A stretch of DNA of 64,000 nucleotides from an uncultured Flavobacteriaceae bacterium (GTDB lineage Bacteria > Bacteroidota > Bacteroidia > Flavobacteriales > Flavobacteriaceae): NCBI GenBank assembly GCA_943789365.1, contig CALSTV010000001.1:2294001-2358000 (forward strand), read 5' to 3'. Positions 9,448-18,351 of this stretch are shown piece after piece; position 1 is the first letter of the stretch, and each line of letters begins with the position of its first letter. A program made the translations under genes and the position numbers. Under the pieces are notes generated by a model that was given only the letters and a program-made list of their open reading frames with translations, was not told the origin of the DNA and made no database searches.

Positions 9448-10644
9448 ATGAAAATTAGAAATGCCCTGTTGAGAAAAACAAAAATAATAAATATTATATT
9501 TATACTGACCTTGTTTTTTCCTTCGAATACTTATAGTTACTTACTTCAAGGCGTTTTCTTAGTCGGTTTGATTTTATCCTCACCAGAGGTTAATCATAAT
9601 AGATTTTCAACTCATTTTAAATTGTTGAAAATGAGTTTTATTTTATGGATAAGTATATCATTTATATATAACGTAGTTGTTCAAACAACTTTTTATAAAG
9701 ATTCATTGATAAAAATATCATACATCTCAATGTTGATTCTTTTTTTTCCAATTTCTGGTAATTTTAAGATTTATAGTAATACATTAATTATTTGTTTATC
9801 AATTATTGTTATCTCACAAATCGCCTATATTTTAAATATTCCTTTTGTTGTGAATTTGATAAATATTTTCTATCCAGATGATATTTATTCGTTGAAATCA
9901 GAATATTTGCTTTCAAATTCCTCAAATGGTTTTTTAAATATGAGATATGGAGGGTTATTCAGGAATCCTAATCACTGTGGTAGAATTGTTTCATTACTAT
10001 ATGCAATTTATTTAATAGATATAAAAAAATCGAAAATATTAATGAATGCGTGCGTTCTCGTATTGTTCTTGTTTTCAATTCTTTTAACGGGAAGTCGAAC
10101 AGCTTTTTTGGTTGTGACGTTGTTAACTGTTTTTTTTGTTCATAAAAATATATTTGTGAGATATAAAGGCGTTTATTTTCCTTTTTTTATTCTTACATTG
10201 TTATTCGCTTTGTATTTTGGAGATTTCAGAATTGAAAGTCGGATTTTTGATTTTTCAGAGTTGAGTGGTGGGGATAAACATTCGAGTTTGACTATCAAGT
10301 TAAATTTTTTGTTAGATTATATAGATAATACACTCCTTAGACAACCTTTAGACCTAATTTTTGGTACATTTAATGTTGACAATGGTGAAAATTTTGTTCT
10401 TGATGGTAATTCAAGAATTAAGAATTTTGATTCCGAAATTGGTTATTTAATTTTTTCGATTGGATTTGTAGGATTATCATTATTATTATGGTTTTACAGA
10501 AACTGTTTACAGAACAACCCAAAGGAATACACATATGTTAATGATTTTGTTGGTGTGGTCAATTTCGAGTGCAGTATTAACAAATATGAAGTTTTCATTT
10601 TTGTTTATGTTGGTTTTAAGTCTATATTATCAACGAAAAAATAA
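9448..10644 (+). CDS. O-antigen/capsule polymerase, Wzy-like (probable 3' frameshift)
   Basis: This 398-residue hydrophobic protein has about ten membrane segments. A long periplasmic-type loop starts MRYGGLFRNPNHCGR, and LLTGSRTAFLVV is typical of O-antigen ligase/polymerase proteins. The reading frame ends in non-hydrophobic residues after about 10530, while the next frame reads THMLMILLVWSISSAV and then MKFSFLFMLVLSLYY, clearly a last membrane helix, ending at TGA 10685-10687. One extra base near 10526-10534 would explain this. The protein as read therefore lacks its last helix. This is either a real mutation or a sequence error. The repaired frame would overlap the GNAT gene by 26 bases. 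Confidence 0.75.
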   Translation: MKIRNALLRKTKIINIIFILTLFFPSNTYSYLLQGVFLVGLILSSPEVNHNRFSTHFKLLKMSFILWISISFIYNVVVQTTFYKDSLIKISYISMLILFFPISGNFKIYSNTLIICLSIIVISQIAYILNIPFVVNLINIFYPDDIYSLKSEYLLSNSSNGFLNMRYGGLFRNPNHCGRIVSLLYAIYLIDIKKSKILMNACVLVLFLFSILLTGSRTAFLVVTLLTVFFVHKNIFVRYKGVYFPFFILTLLFALYFGDFRIESRIFDFSELSGGDKHSSLTIKLNFLLDYIDNTLLRQPLDLIFGTFNVDNGENFVLDGNSRIKNFDSEIGYLIFSIGFVGLSLLLWFYRNCLQNNPKEYTYVNDFVGVVNFECSINKYEVFIFVYVGFKSILSTKK

Positions 10645-10661
10645 ATCAAAGGAAGAACTAT

Positions 10662-11444
10662 ATGAAGGAAGAAATAAGATTGTTTGACGAAGTAATTGAT
10701 AAGGAATGTATAAATGCCTTTATAGAAAACAGAAAGGAATCTTATGGTCACCAATATAGAGAGTCTGAAAACTGGTTTTTTTGGAAGTTTTATGGACGAC
10801 CCGATACCAAGTCAAGGCTATCGTGTTTGTTTTTTGAGAATCAAATTTTTGGATGTAATAGTTTCTGTAGCTACCCATTAGTTTTTGAAAAAAGAAGAAT
10901 AAATGCTCTTTTAACATATGAGAATTTTGTTCACCCAAAATTTCAAAAAAAAGGAATATTTAAAAAGTTAATTGAACTATCTGAAAAAAATTCTGTTGTA
11001 GAAAATTTCAGTCTGTTAATGGCTTTTCCAAACGTAAAAAGTTTACCCGGCTATTTAAGTAGGGAGTGGACACATATTGAAGGGTATATTAATTATTGGT
11101 TAAAACCTATATTTAGTCGTCGATTATTGTTAAACGTTTTTGATATTAGAAAAAAATTTGTCGCTGATATTGATGGTGTTAAAAATAGATTCGAGTTTGA
11201 AGAGTTTAATGAAAGTTTTTATAGCAATGTTATTACTAGTTTTTGGGATAAAAAGTCACTAGAATGGAGGTTTAACGAAAGGCCTCAATCTAAATATATG
11301 TTCTTTAAAACTTCAAAACTTGAAAGTGTGCTTCGACTTGGTCAAAGAGGTAAACTCATCGAATTACAGATTCTTTATTTAAACCCAATAAACGACAGGC
11401 TTAGTAAACATGATTTTAAGGAATTGGAAAAAAAAAATACGTAA
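10662..11444 (+). CDS. GNAT-family N-acyltransferase (frameshifted at a poly-A run)
   Basis: The product is 260 residues as read. The segment VHPKFQKKGIFKKLIELSE at about residue 88 carries the GNAT acetyl-CoA pyrophosphate-binding pattern (Q-x-x-G-x), preceded by a strand ending YENF. FFWKFYGRP and FWDKKSLEWRFNERP resemble acyltransferases of polysaccharide and sialic acid loci. The frame breaks in a run of ten A bases (11428-11437). With nine A the protein would continue through 11625 (see next entry). It probably acylates an amino sugar of the repeat unit. The substrate is unknown. Confidence 0.7.
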   Translation: MKEEIRLFDEVIDKECINAFIENRKESYGHQYRESENWFFWKFYGRPDTKSRLSCLFFENQIFGCNSFCSYPLVFEKRRINALLTYENFVHPKFQKKGIFKKLIELSEKNSVVENFSLLMAFPNVKSLPGYLSREWTHIEGYINYWLKPIFSRRLLLNVFDIRKKFVADIDGVKNRFEFEEFNESFYSNVITSFWDKKSLEWRFNERPQSKYMFFKTSKLESVLRLGQRGKLIELQILYLNPINDRLSKHDFKELEKKNT

Positions 11445-11625
11445 AAAGATGGAATTTGACTTAATTAGTTTCCCTATATCTTATGACAATCCTTTTAATA
11501 AAATGATAAAAAAAAATTGGTTTTATAGTTTCAAATCGGGTGCTAACTTTGTCTATAAATCAAATACTGACTGTTATAAGAATATTAAAATAAGTTTAAG
11601 TGGAATCGATTTTCATACTTATTAA
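11410..11625 (+). pseudogene. C-terminal part of the frameshifted GNAT gene
   Basis: From about 11438 this frame reads IRKKMEFDLISFPISYDNPF and then MIKKNWFYSFKSGANFVY, ending at TAA 11623-11625. It is out of frame by one base with the GNAT gene, and the two frames cross at the A10 run. I read it as the true C-terminus of that protein rather than a separate gene. The ATG at 11410 is incidental. The next gene starts five bases after its stop. Confidence 0.6.
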
Positions 11626-11630
11626 CTGAA

Positions 11631-12404
11631 ATGAGAAGATTAATTAGAAATCTATTTTTGAATCTGGCTGGTAGTGTAAGTAGGCCAAAATCAGGAGTAC
11701 ATATCATCAATTCTCATTATGTACATAATGGAATATTACACGTTGAGAAAGACAAGGAAGCTTTTAGGTCATTTGTTAAACTGTTAACAAAGAATTGTGA
11801 ATTAATAAGAATAGAAATAGCGGTTGAAATGATTTCTTCTGGAGAAATAGTTGACAAACCATATGTTGCATTTACTTTCGATGACGGGTTTGAGGAATGT
11901 TATTCTGTTATTGCGCCAGTATTGGAGGAATATGATTGTAATGCTGCTTTTTTTATAAACTCGAACTACGTGGAAGCAGATGATGTGTATCAAAAGGAAT
12001 TTCATGAACGAATTAAGGTTTATAATAAAAAACCGATGAATTGGAGTCAGATTGCTACCCTTTTAAAAAGAGGACATGTGATTGGTAGTCATACATGTGA
12101 TCATTTGGATATGGCTCAATTAACTGATGCTGAATTGGAGTTCCAACTACAAACAAATAAGGAAACTCTTGAATCCATTTTAGATTATAAATGTGATTTT
12201 TTTGCATGGCCTTATGGACAAAATTCACATTTTTCCGAACTTGCGTTAAAAAAAACATTGAAATATCACAAATACATTTTCAGTAGTTCAGATTATAAAA
12301 AATATTTTTCTTATTTAGGTAAGGTAATTAATAGAAGGCATATAGAGCCATTTTGGTCAAAGTTTCACATAAACTTTTTCTTGGCTGTCAGAAAGATAAA
12401 ATGA
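11631..12404 (+). CDS. Polysaccharide deacetylase family protein (NodB homology)
   Basis: This 257-residue protein carries the NodB-domain motifs: VAFTFDDGFEECYS with the catalytic/metal Asp pair at about residues 82-83, and HTCDHLDM at about 153-160 providing the H-x-x-x-H metal ligands. The WPYG motif follows at about residue 192. CE4 enzymes remove N- or O-acetyl groups from sugars using a divalent metal. No clear signal peptide is visible, so it may act on cytoplasmic lipid-linked sugar or be peripheral to the membrane. Its stop overlaps the ATG of the next gene (ATGA at 12401-12404). Confidence 0.85.
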   Translation: MRRLIRNLFLNLAGSVSRPKSGVHIINSHYVHNGILHVEKDKEAFRSFVKLLTKNCELIRIEIAVEMISSGEIVDKPYVAFTFDDGFEECYSVIAPVLEEYDCNAAFFINSNYVEADDVYQKEFHERIKVYNKKPMNWSQIATLLKRGHVIGSHTCDHLDMAQLTDAELEFQLQTNKETLESILDYKCDFFAWPYGQNSHFSELALKKTLKYHKYIFSSSDYKKYFSYLGKVINRRHIEPFWSKFHINFFLAVRKIK

Positions 12405-13417
12405 TTTTAATAGATGCTTTACATATAAATAATAGTGGCGGTAAAATACTTTTAGATTATCTCATAGAATCTATTGAATCAGCTGGCTTAAAAGTATTCT
12501 ATTTGTTGGATTCAAGAATAGAGGACGAGCATCCATTAATAAGAAACAATATAGTTCAATACATGGAGGCGAGTTTTATGAATCGATATGGTTTTTATAA
12601 GCAAGAAGGAAAACGATTTGGGCTAGTATTCTGTTTTGGTAATCTTCCTCCTGCGATAAGGTTGGATGCAGAAGTTTATACATATTTTCATCAAAAACTA
12701 TTTTTAAAAGTGCCTTCAAATCTCGAATTTTTCTCGAAACTCTCATTGTGGTTAAAATCTGGAATAGTGGGAAGGATGAAAAATAATACGGATTATTGGG
12801 TTGTTCAGACGGATTTAATGAAAAGAGAATTTTCTGCTAAATTTAAGGCAAAAGATGATGAAGTTTTGGTAATACCATTTTATCCTTCAATGAGATTAAA
12901 ATCATCTAGTATTATGACTAGGCGAAAAAATTCATTTTTATTCGTAAGTTCGTACAATGTTCATAAAAATCATGAAAATCTGTTAATTGGGTTTAAAAAG
13001 TTTTATGATATTAATAAATTAGGAGAATTACACCTGACATTATTTGAAGATTCTTCCGAAATTATTTCAAAAGTAAAAAAGATGCAGGCAGATGGATATC
13101 CAATAATCAACCATGGGTTTATCACAAGACAAAAATTGTTGCCGATTTATAATTCTGTTGAATATATTGTATACCCTTCATTTTCAGAAAGTTTTGGATT
13201 AGGCATAATTGAAGGTATTGAAAACGGTTGTAAAGTTCTTGGAGCGGATTTAGATTATATGAAAGCTGTTTGTATTCCAGATGTGGTCTTTGATCCTTAT
13301 TCGATAGATGAAATTAAAAAAGGTTTTGAAAATGCTGTTAAGTTAAAAGAAGTGAAGACGGTACAGTTAACATTTAATGAGATAGATAAAATACTCCAAT
13401 TATTAAAAATAAAATAG
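12401..13417 (+). CDS. Glycosyltransferase, GT-B fold (GT4-like)
   Basis: ATG 12401 overlaps the deacetylase stop and gives MILIDALHINNSGGKILLDYL, a typical N-terminal GT4 segment with the glycine loop. An upstream TTG or GTG start would read into the previous gene. The 338-residue product has the C-terminal donor site: FLFVSSYNVHKNHENLLIGF around residue 180, then IINHGFITRQKLLPIY and, near 255, YIVYPSFSESFGLGIIEGIENG, the E-x7-E motif. It probably adds a sugar to the lipid-linked repeat unit. The stop is directly followed by the ATG of capE. Confidence 0.85.
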   Translation: MILIDALHINNSGGKILLDYLIESIESAGLKVFYLLDSRIEDEHPLIRNNIVQYMEASFMNRYGFYKQEGKRFGLVFCFGNLPPAIRLDAEVYTYFHQKLFLKVPSNLEFFSKLSLWLKSGIVGRMKNNTDYWVVQTDLMKREFSAKFKAKDDEVLVIPFYPSMRLKSSSIMTRRKNSFLFVSSYNVHKNHENLLIGFKKFYDINKLGELHLTLFEDSSEIISKVKKMQADGYPIINHGFITRQKLLPIYNSVEYIVYPSFSESFGLGIIEGIENGCKVLGADLDYMKAVCIPDVVFDPYSIDEIKKGFENAVKLKEVKTVQLTFNEIDKILQLLKIK

Positions 13418-14444
13418 ATGGTTATTAAAGATAAAATTTTGCTTATCACTGGTGGGACTGGTTCCTTTGGAAATGCTGTTTTAAAAGGATTTATCAATTC
13501 TAGTCTGAAAGAAATCAGAATTTTTTCAAGAGATGAAAAAAAGCAAGAAGACATGCGAATTCTATACATGAATTCTAAACTGAAATTCTACATAGGAGAT
13601 GTTCGAGACTATGATAGCGTTAACAATGCAATGTTAGGGGTAGACTATGTCTTTCATGCAGCAGCATTGAAACAGGTGCCTTCCTGTGAGTTTTTTCCAT
13701 TGGAAGCAACCAAAACAAATGTATTTGGAACTTCAAATGTCATAAAGGCTGCGGTAAATAATAAAGTTAAAAGGGTTGTTTGTTTGAGTACAGACAAAGC
13801 AGCCTATCCTATTAATGCTATGGGGATATCTAAAGCATTAATGGAAAAAGTAGCGATTGCGGAATCACGAAATATTCCTGAAGGGGGGACCAATAGTTTG
13901 TATAACCCGATACGGTAACGTCATGGCTTCAAGAGGTTCAGTGATACCTCTATTTATTAATCAAATCTCCAAAGGTGAGCCTCTTACTGTAACAGATCCC
14001 AAAATGACACGTTTTTTAATGTCATTGAACGAAGCTGTAGATTTAGTTTTATACGCTTTTACAAACGGGAAACAAGGAGATTTATTTGTGCAAAAGTCAC
14101 CAGCATCTACCGTCGGAGACCTCGCAGAAGCAATGAAGTCTATTTATGATTATAACAGAGAAATCAAAATTATCGGAACTCGTCACGGCGAAAAATTGTA
14201 TGAGACCCTCTTAACAAAGGAAGAGTTTATAAAAGCGGAAGACTTAGAAGGGTATTATAGAGTACCTGCTGACAATCGCGATTTAAACTATGGAAAATAC
14301 TTTAAGGAGGGAAATAAGGAACTCTCAGTTTCAGAAGAATACCATTCCCATAATACGGTTCAATTAAATGTTGCGGAAACTAAAAAGAAAATTTTAGCTT
14401 TGGATTATGTTGAAGAATTAAACAAATTGAAATATGAGAAATAA
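13418..14444 (+). pseudogene. capE: CapE-like UDP-GlcNAc 4,6-dehydratase/5-epimerase, frameshifted
   Basis: The two overlapping frames together give a ~340-residue CapE/FnlA/WbjB-type short-chain dehydrogenase. The first (13418-13918) has the NAD motif ITGGTGSFGNAVL, HAAALKQVPSCEFFP and LSTDKAAYPINAMGISKALME. The second (to 14444) continues IVCITRYGNVMASRGSVIPLF, MTRFLMSL and GEKLYETL. The break is at a run of six G (13883-13888); with five G the product is continuous. CapE converts UDP-GlcNAc to the 4-keto-6-deoxy-L-arabino sugar, the first step to UDP-L-FucNAc. I call it a pseudogene in this sequence. Phase variation or a sequencing error are alternatives. Confidence 0.85.
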
Positions 14445-14856
14445 ACCTGAACTGATTCAAGGAGGGGTTTTTGAAGATGAACGTGGACGATTAGACTTTG
14501 TCAATGGATTCGACATGGACAGTATCAAAAGATTTTATTTTAGCGTCAATAATTCTGTCCATTTTTTTAGAGCTTGGCAAGGGCATAGAATAGAAAGCAG
14601 ATGGTTTCTTTGCGTGAGCGGAGCATTTGAAGTCAAATTAATAAAAGTTGATAACTGGGAGATTCCTTCAAGTGATTTAGTTCCAGATAAATATGTATTA
14701 AGAGCTGAAGATCCGCAAATTTTATTTATTCCTCCCGGGTATGTAAACGGATTTCAAGCGTTAGAAGAGAATTCAAAACTAATGATACTTTCAAACTATG
14801 AGTTAGGAGTTAATACAAATGATGATATTAGGTATTATAATACCTACTGGAAATAA
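14434..14856 (+). CDS. Cupin-fold sugar epimerase/isomerase-like protein
   Basis: This 140-residue protein resembles WxcM/FdtA- and RmlC-like cupins: GGVFEDERGRLDFVN at the start, SVHFFRAWQGHRIESRWFLC in the first cupin motif, and ILFIPPGYVNGFQAL in the second. It overlaps the end of capE by 11 bases and is followed two bases later by capF. Genes of this type commonly sit between capE- and capF-like genes in Bacteroidota. A step on the keto-sugar intermediate is a reasonable inference, but the CapE-CapF-CapG pathway as described elsewhere does not need it, so its reaction is uncertain. Confidence 0.65.
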   Translation: MRNKPELIQGGVFEDERGRLDFVNGFDMDSIKRFYFSVNNSVHFFRAWQGHRIESRWFLCVSGAFEVKLIKVDNWEIPSSDLVPDKYVLRAEDPQILFIPPGYVNGFQALEENSKLMILSNYELGVNTNDDIRYYNTYWK

Positions 14857-14858
14857 AT

Positions 14859-15980
14859 ATGAAAAGAAAAATAGGAATTACTGGCCAATACGGTTTTATA
14901 GGTTGGCATTTGTACCATACACTGGGATTAGATCCTGAAGCGTATGATAGAATCTCATTCGAACGATCATTCTTCAATAGCGAAGACAAATTAGATACTT
15001 TTGTTAGTCAATGTGATGTTATCGTTCATTTGGCTGCACTGAATCGGCACAATGACCCGAAGGTTATCTATGACACCAATATTCTATTGGTAAAAAAAAT
15101 GGTAGCATCCCTTGAAAGAACAAATTCCAATGCGCACGTTATCATGTCTTCCTCTTCTAAAGAAAATAATGATAATGAATATGGGAAATCAAAAAAAGAG
15201 GGGAGGGAATTGTTTTTAGATTGGGCAAATAATTCAAAAGGTACTTTTTCAGGTTTACTCATTCCAAATGTGTTTGGCCCTTTTGGTAAGCCAAATTATA
15301 ATTCTGTAGTAGCTACATTTTGTCATAAAATAACTTCAAATGACAAACCCGAAATTCATGTTGATAGTACGGTTAGTTTGATTTACATAAATGAATTAAT
15401 CCAAGAAATCATAAAGATTATTCAAATTGGTCATGCAGTTAATAAAATGACGATAGCTGCGACCTCACATATTAAAGTATCGAAGATTTTAGCTTTGTTA
15501 AATTCCTATAAATCTGTATATCAGTTAAATGGAGAGATTCCAGCACTTTCGACTGGGTTCGAATTGAATCTTTTTAATACATTTCGTTGCTATATGGATG
15601 TTAAAAACCATTTTCCAGTAAAATTTAAACAGAATACAGATCTCAGAGGTTCTTTTGTTGAGATAATCCGTTTGGGTTTGGGAGGACAAGTATCTTTCTC
15701 TACAACAGTACCTGGAATCACAAGAGGGAATCATTTTCATATTAGGAAAATTGAACGTTTTGCTGTAATCAAAGGAAAGGCATTGATACAATTGAGAAGA
15801 ATTGGTACAGATGAGGTATTAGATTTTTACCTCGATGGAGATGAACCTGCATATGTGGATATGCCCATTTGGTATACGCATAATATTAAAAATATAGGAG
15901 AAGAGGTTTTATATACGAACTTTTGGATTAATGAGCCCTATAACTCTGAAGATTCAGATACCTATTTTGTTGAAGTTTAA
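14859..15980 (+). CDS. capF: CapF-like bifunctional UDP-sugar epimerase/reductase
   Basis: This 373-residue protein joins an N-terminal SDR domain (GITGQYGFIGWHL at residues 6-18, HLAALNRH, a Y-x-x-x-K at NEYGKSKKE near residue 108, LIPNVFGPFGKPNYNS) to a C-terminal cupin domain (LRGSFVEIIRLGLGGQVSFS; GNHFHIRKIERFAVI with metal-type histidines; DMPIWYTHNIKN). That architecture is specific to CapF/WbjC/FnlB. The cupin epimerises C3 of the CapE product, and the SDR domain reduces C4 with NADPH to UDP-2-acetamido-2,6-dideoxy-L-talose. The gene is intact although both its pathway partners, capE and capG, are frameshifted. Confidence 0.92.
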   Translation: MKRKIGITGQYGFIGWHLYHTLGLDPEAYDRISFERSFFNSEDKLDTFVSQCDVIVHLAALNRHNDPKVIYDTNILLVKKMVASLERTNSNAHVIMSSSSKENNDNEYGKSKKEGRELFLDWANNSKGTFSGLLIPNVFGPFGKPNYNSVVATFCHKITSNDKPEIHVDSTVSLIYINELIQEIIKIIQIGHAVNKMTIAATSHIKVSKILALLNSYKSVYQLNGEIPALSTGFELNLFNTFRCYMDVKNHFPVKFKQNTDLRGSFVEIIRLGLGGQVSFSTTVPGITRGNHFHIRKIERFAVIKGKALIQLRRIGTDEVLDFYLDGDEPAYVDMPIWYTHNIKNIGEEVLYTNFWINEPYNSEDSDTYFVEV

Positions 15981-15992
15981 ATTGATAATAAA

Positions 15993-17137
15993 ATGAAGAA
16001 ATTAAAAGTTCTTACCGTCGTAGGTACACGTCCCGAAATTATTAGACTTCTCAAGGGTTTTGTTGAAATTGGACGATTCAGATAGTATTGAGCATATTCT
16101 TAGTTCATACAGGGCAAAATTATGATTATGAATTAAATGAAGTTTTTTTTAGTGATTTAGGGCTTAGGAAGCCTAATTACTTTTTGAACGCGGCCGGTAG
16201 GAAGTGCGACTGTAACCACTGCTGGTCAAATATTAATTAATATTGATCCTGTCTTGGAAGATGTACGATCCTGATGCTTTTTTAGTTTTGGGAGATACAA
16301 ATTCTTGCTTATGCGCTATCGCAGCAAAGAAAAGAAAAATACCAATATTTCATATGGAAGCTGGAAACCGTTGTTTCGATCAACGCGTCCCTGAAGAGAC
16401 AAATAGAAAGATTGTTGATCATATTGCCGATATTAATCTTACTTACAGCGATATTGCTCAGAGAATATTTATTGCGAGAAGGACTGTCGGCGGATAGGGT
16501 AATTAAAACAGGGTCCCCTATCTATGAGGTTGTAAATGCATATAATAGGCAGATTGATGCTTCTGATGTTCTTGAATGATTTAAAATTAAAAAAAGGACA
16601 GGATATTTTCTGGTTTCTGCTCATCGTGAAGAGAACATAAATTCTACAAATTTTATAAAATTGGTGGAAGGTTTTAAATATCAATTGCCGAGAACATATA
16701 AAATACCTGTTATTGTATCTACACACCCTAGAACAAGAAATAAGATTAATGAAACAGGAGTTAAATTTAATTCGTTTATTCAGCTGATGAAGCCTTTGGG
16801 TTTTCATGATTACAACAATTTGCAAAAAAATGCAAAAGTTGTGTTGTCAGATAGTGGTACAATTTCAGAAGAGTCTTCTATTATGAACTTTAGATCTTTA
16901 AATATAAGAGAAGCTCATGAAAGACCTGAGGCAATGGAAGAAGCTTCAGTAATGATGGTAGGTCTAAATATAGAAAGAGTACTTCAAGCGTTAGAAGTTT
17001 TAGAAAAACAAGAAATTGGTGAAAAACGATTATTGCGAGAAGTAGCTGATTATTCAATGCCTAATGTTTCAGATAAAATAGTTCGAATAATATTATCATA
17101 CACCGATTACGTAAATAGAGTGGTTTGGTCGAAATAA
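15993..17137 (+). pseudogene. capG: CapG / WecB-like UDP-HexNAc 2-epimerase, multiply frameshifted
   Basis: The pieces join into a full-length ~380-residue 2-epimerase: MKKLKVLTVVGTRPEIIRL, HTGQNYDYELNEVFFSDLGL, LVLGDTNSCLCAIAAKKRKI, FHMEAGNRCFDQRVPEETNR, SAHREENINS, VIVSTHPRTRN, LSDSGTISEESS and REAHERPEAMEE. To follow them the frame must shift near 16050, 16102, 16198, 16263, 16459 and 16577, again near 16600, and three times at 16670-16705. Nearly all are single extra bases. From 16710 to the TAA at 17135 the gene is clean. The intact enzyme would convert the CapF product to UDP-L-FucNAc. As read it cannot be made. Confidence 0.9.
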
Positions 17138-17142
17138 AAAAA

Positions 17143-18351
17143 ATGAAAATTTTAATCGTTTCACAATATTTCTATCCAGAAAATTTTAGGGTTAATGATA
17201 TTGCATTTGATTTAGCGAAGAAAGGTCATGTGGTTACAGTTCTGACGGGTAAACCTAATTACCCCAAAGGGCGCTTTCATGATGGGTATAATTTCTTGAA
17301 TAAAGGTGAAGAAATTATCAACGGGGTGCACATAATTCGAACGCCTATTTTCCCGAGACTAGATGGTAGTGCAAAGTTTTTAATTTTGAATTATTTGTCA
17401 TTTTGTTTCTTTTCTTTATTTTCAATATTATTTCGGATTAAGGGAGATTTTGATGTAATATTTTCTCATTTACCTTCACCATTGACATCAGCATTACCTG
17501 GAATTTGGTTGAAGAAAAAATTTAAGGTTCCATTAGTTATGTGGGTACTGGATTTGTGGCCGGAAAGTGTAAGTGCAAATAGTAGTATTAAAAAGGGCTT
17601 TTTGTATGAAAGAATAAAAGGTCTTGTACAATATATTTACAACAATTCAGATAAAATATTAGTAAGTTCTAATTCCTTTAAAACATCGATTATCGAAAAT
17701 TTTAGTATTAATTGTAAAAAGGTTGATTTCTTTCCAAACTGGGCGGAGGACGTGTTTCTTGAATCGAAACCTACTGAAGAAACCCCATGTTTCCCCGATG
17801 GGTTTAATATTGTTTTTGCCGGAAATATTGGAGACTCTCAAGATTTTGAAAATATTTTAAAAGCTGTTGAATTAACAAAAGGTAAAGGAATTAATTGGAT
17901 AATAATAGGTGAAGGAAGAAAATTAAAATGGGTTAAAAAAGAAGCAACTCATAAGGAGTTGGATAATTTGTTTCTGCTTGGTCGTTATCCTATCGAAAGA
18001 ATGCCTGGATTTTTTAATAAGGCAGATGCAATGTTGGTCGCTTTAAAAAATGAGCCTACTTTTTCTCTTACAATTCCGGCAAAAATCCAAGCTTATATGG
18101 CATCATCAAAAATAATCGTAGCGATGCTAAATGGTGAAGGGAACGAACTTATTAAAAAGAGTAGAGCAGGTGTCTCGGTTAGAGCGGGTGATTATGTATC
18201 ATTAGCTAATGAAGTTGTGAGGTTACAAGGAATATCTAAGGAGGAAAGAGAAATGATGGAAAAAAAGTCTAAGGAATATTATGATAGATATTTTAATAAG
18301 AAAAAATTGTTCTTGCAATTACAAGAAGTTTTAAATTATTCTGAATCATGA
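17143..18351 (+). CDS. wbuB: WbuB-like glycosyltransferase (probable L-fucosaminyltransferase, GT4)
   Basis: I use ATG 17143 (MKILIVSQYFYPENFRVNDI) rather than TTG 17125, which overlaps capG. The 402-residue product closely follows the WbuB pattern: VVTVLTGKPNYPKG, FSHLPSPLTSALPG, MWVLDLWPESV near residue 138, FAGNIGDSQDFENIL, IIIGEGR, LGRYPIERMPGFF and KIQAYMASSKIIVAML. WbuB proteins transfer L-FucNAc in O-antigen synthesis, which fits its place directly after capE-F-G. If UDP-L-FucNAc is not made here, this enzyme would lack its donor or use the CapF product. The next gene overlaps by four bases. Confidence 0.85.
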   Translation: MKILIVSQYFYPENFRVNDIAFDLAKKGHVVTVLTGKPNYPKGRFHDGYNFLNKGEEIINGVHIIRTPIFPRLDGSAKFLILNYLSFCFFSLFSILFRIKGDFDVIFSHLPSPLTSALPGIWLKKKFKVPLVMWVLDLWPESVSANSSIKKGFLYERIKGLVQYIYNNSDKILVSSNSFKTSIIENFSINCKKVDFFPNWAEDVFLESKPTEETPCFPDGFNIVFAGNIGDSQDFENILKAVELTKGKGINWIIIGEGRKLKWVKKEATHKELDNLFLLGRYPIERMPGFFNKADAMLVALKNEPTFSLTIPAKIQAYMASSKIIVAMLNGEGNELIKKSRAGVSVRAGDYVSLANEVVRLQGISKEEREMMEKKSKEYYDRYFNKKKLFLQLQEVLNYSES

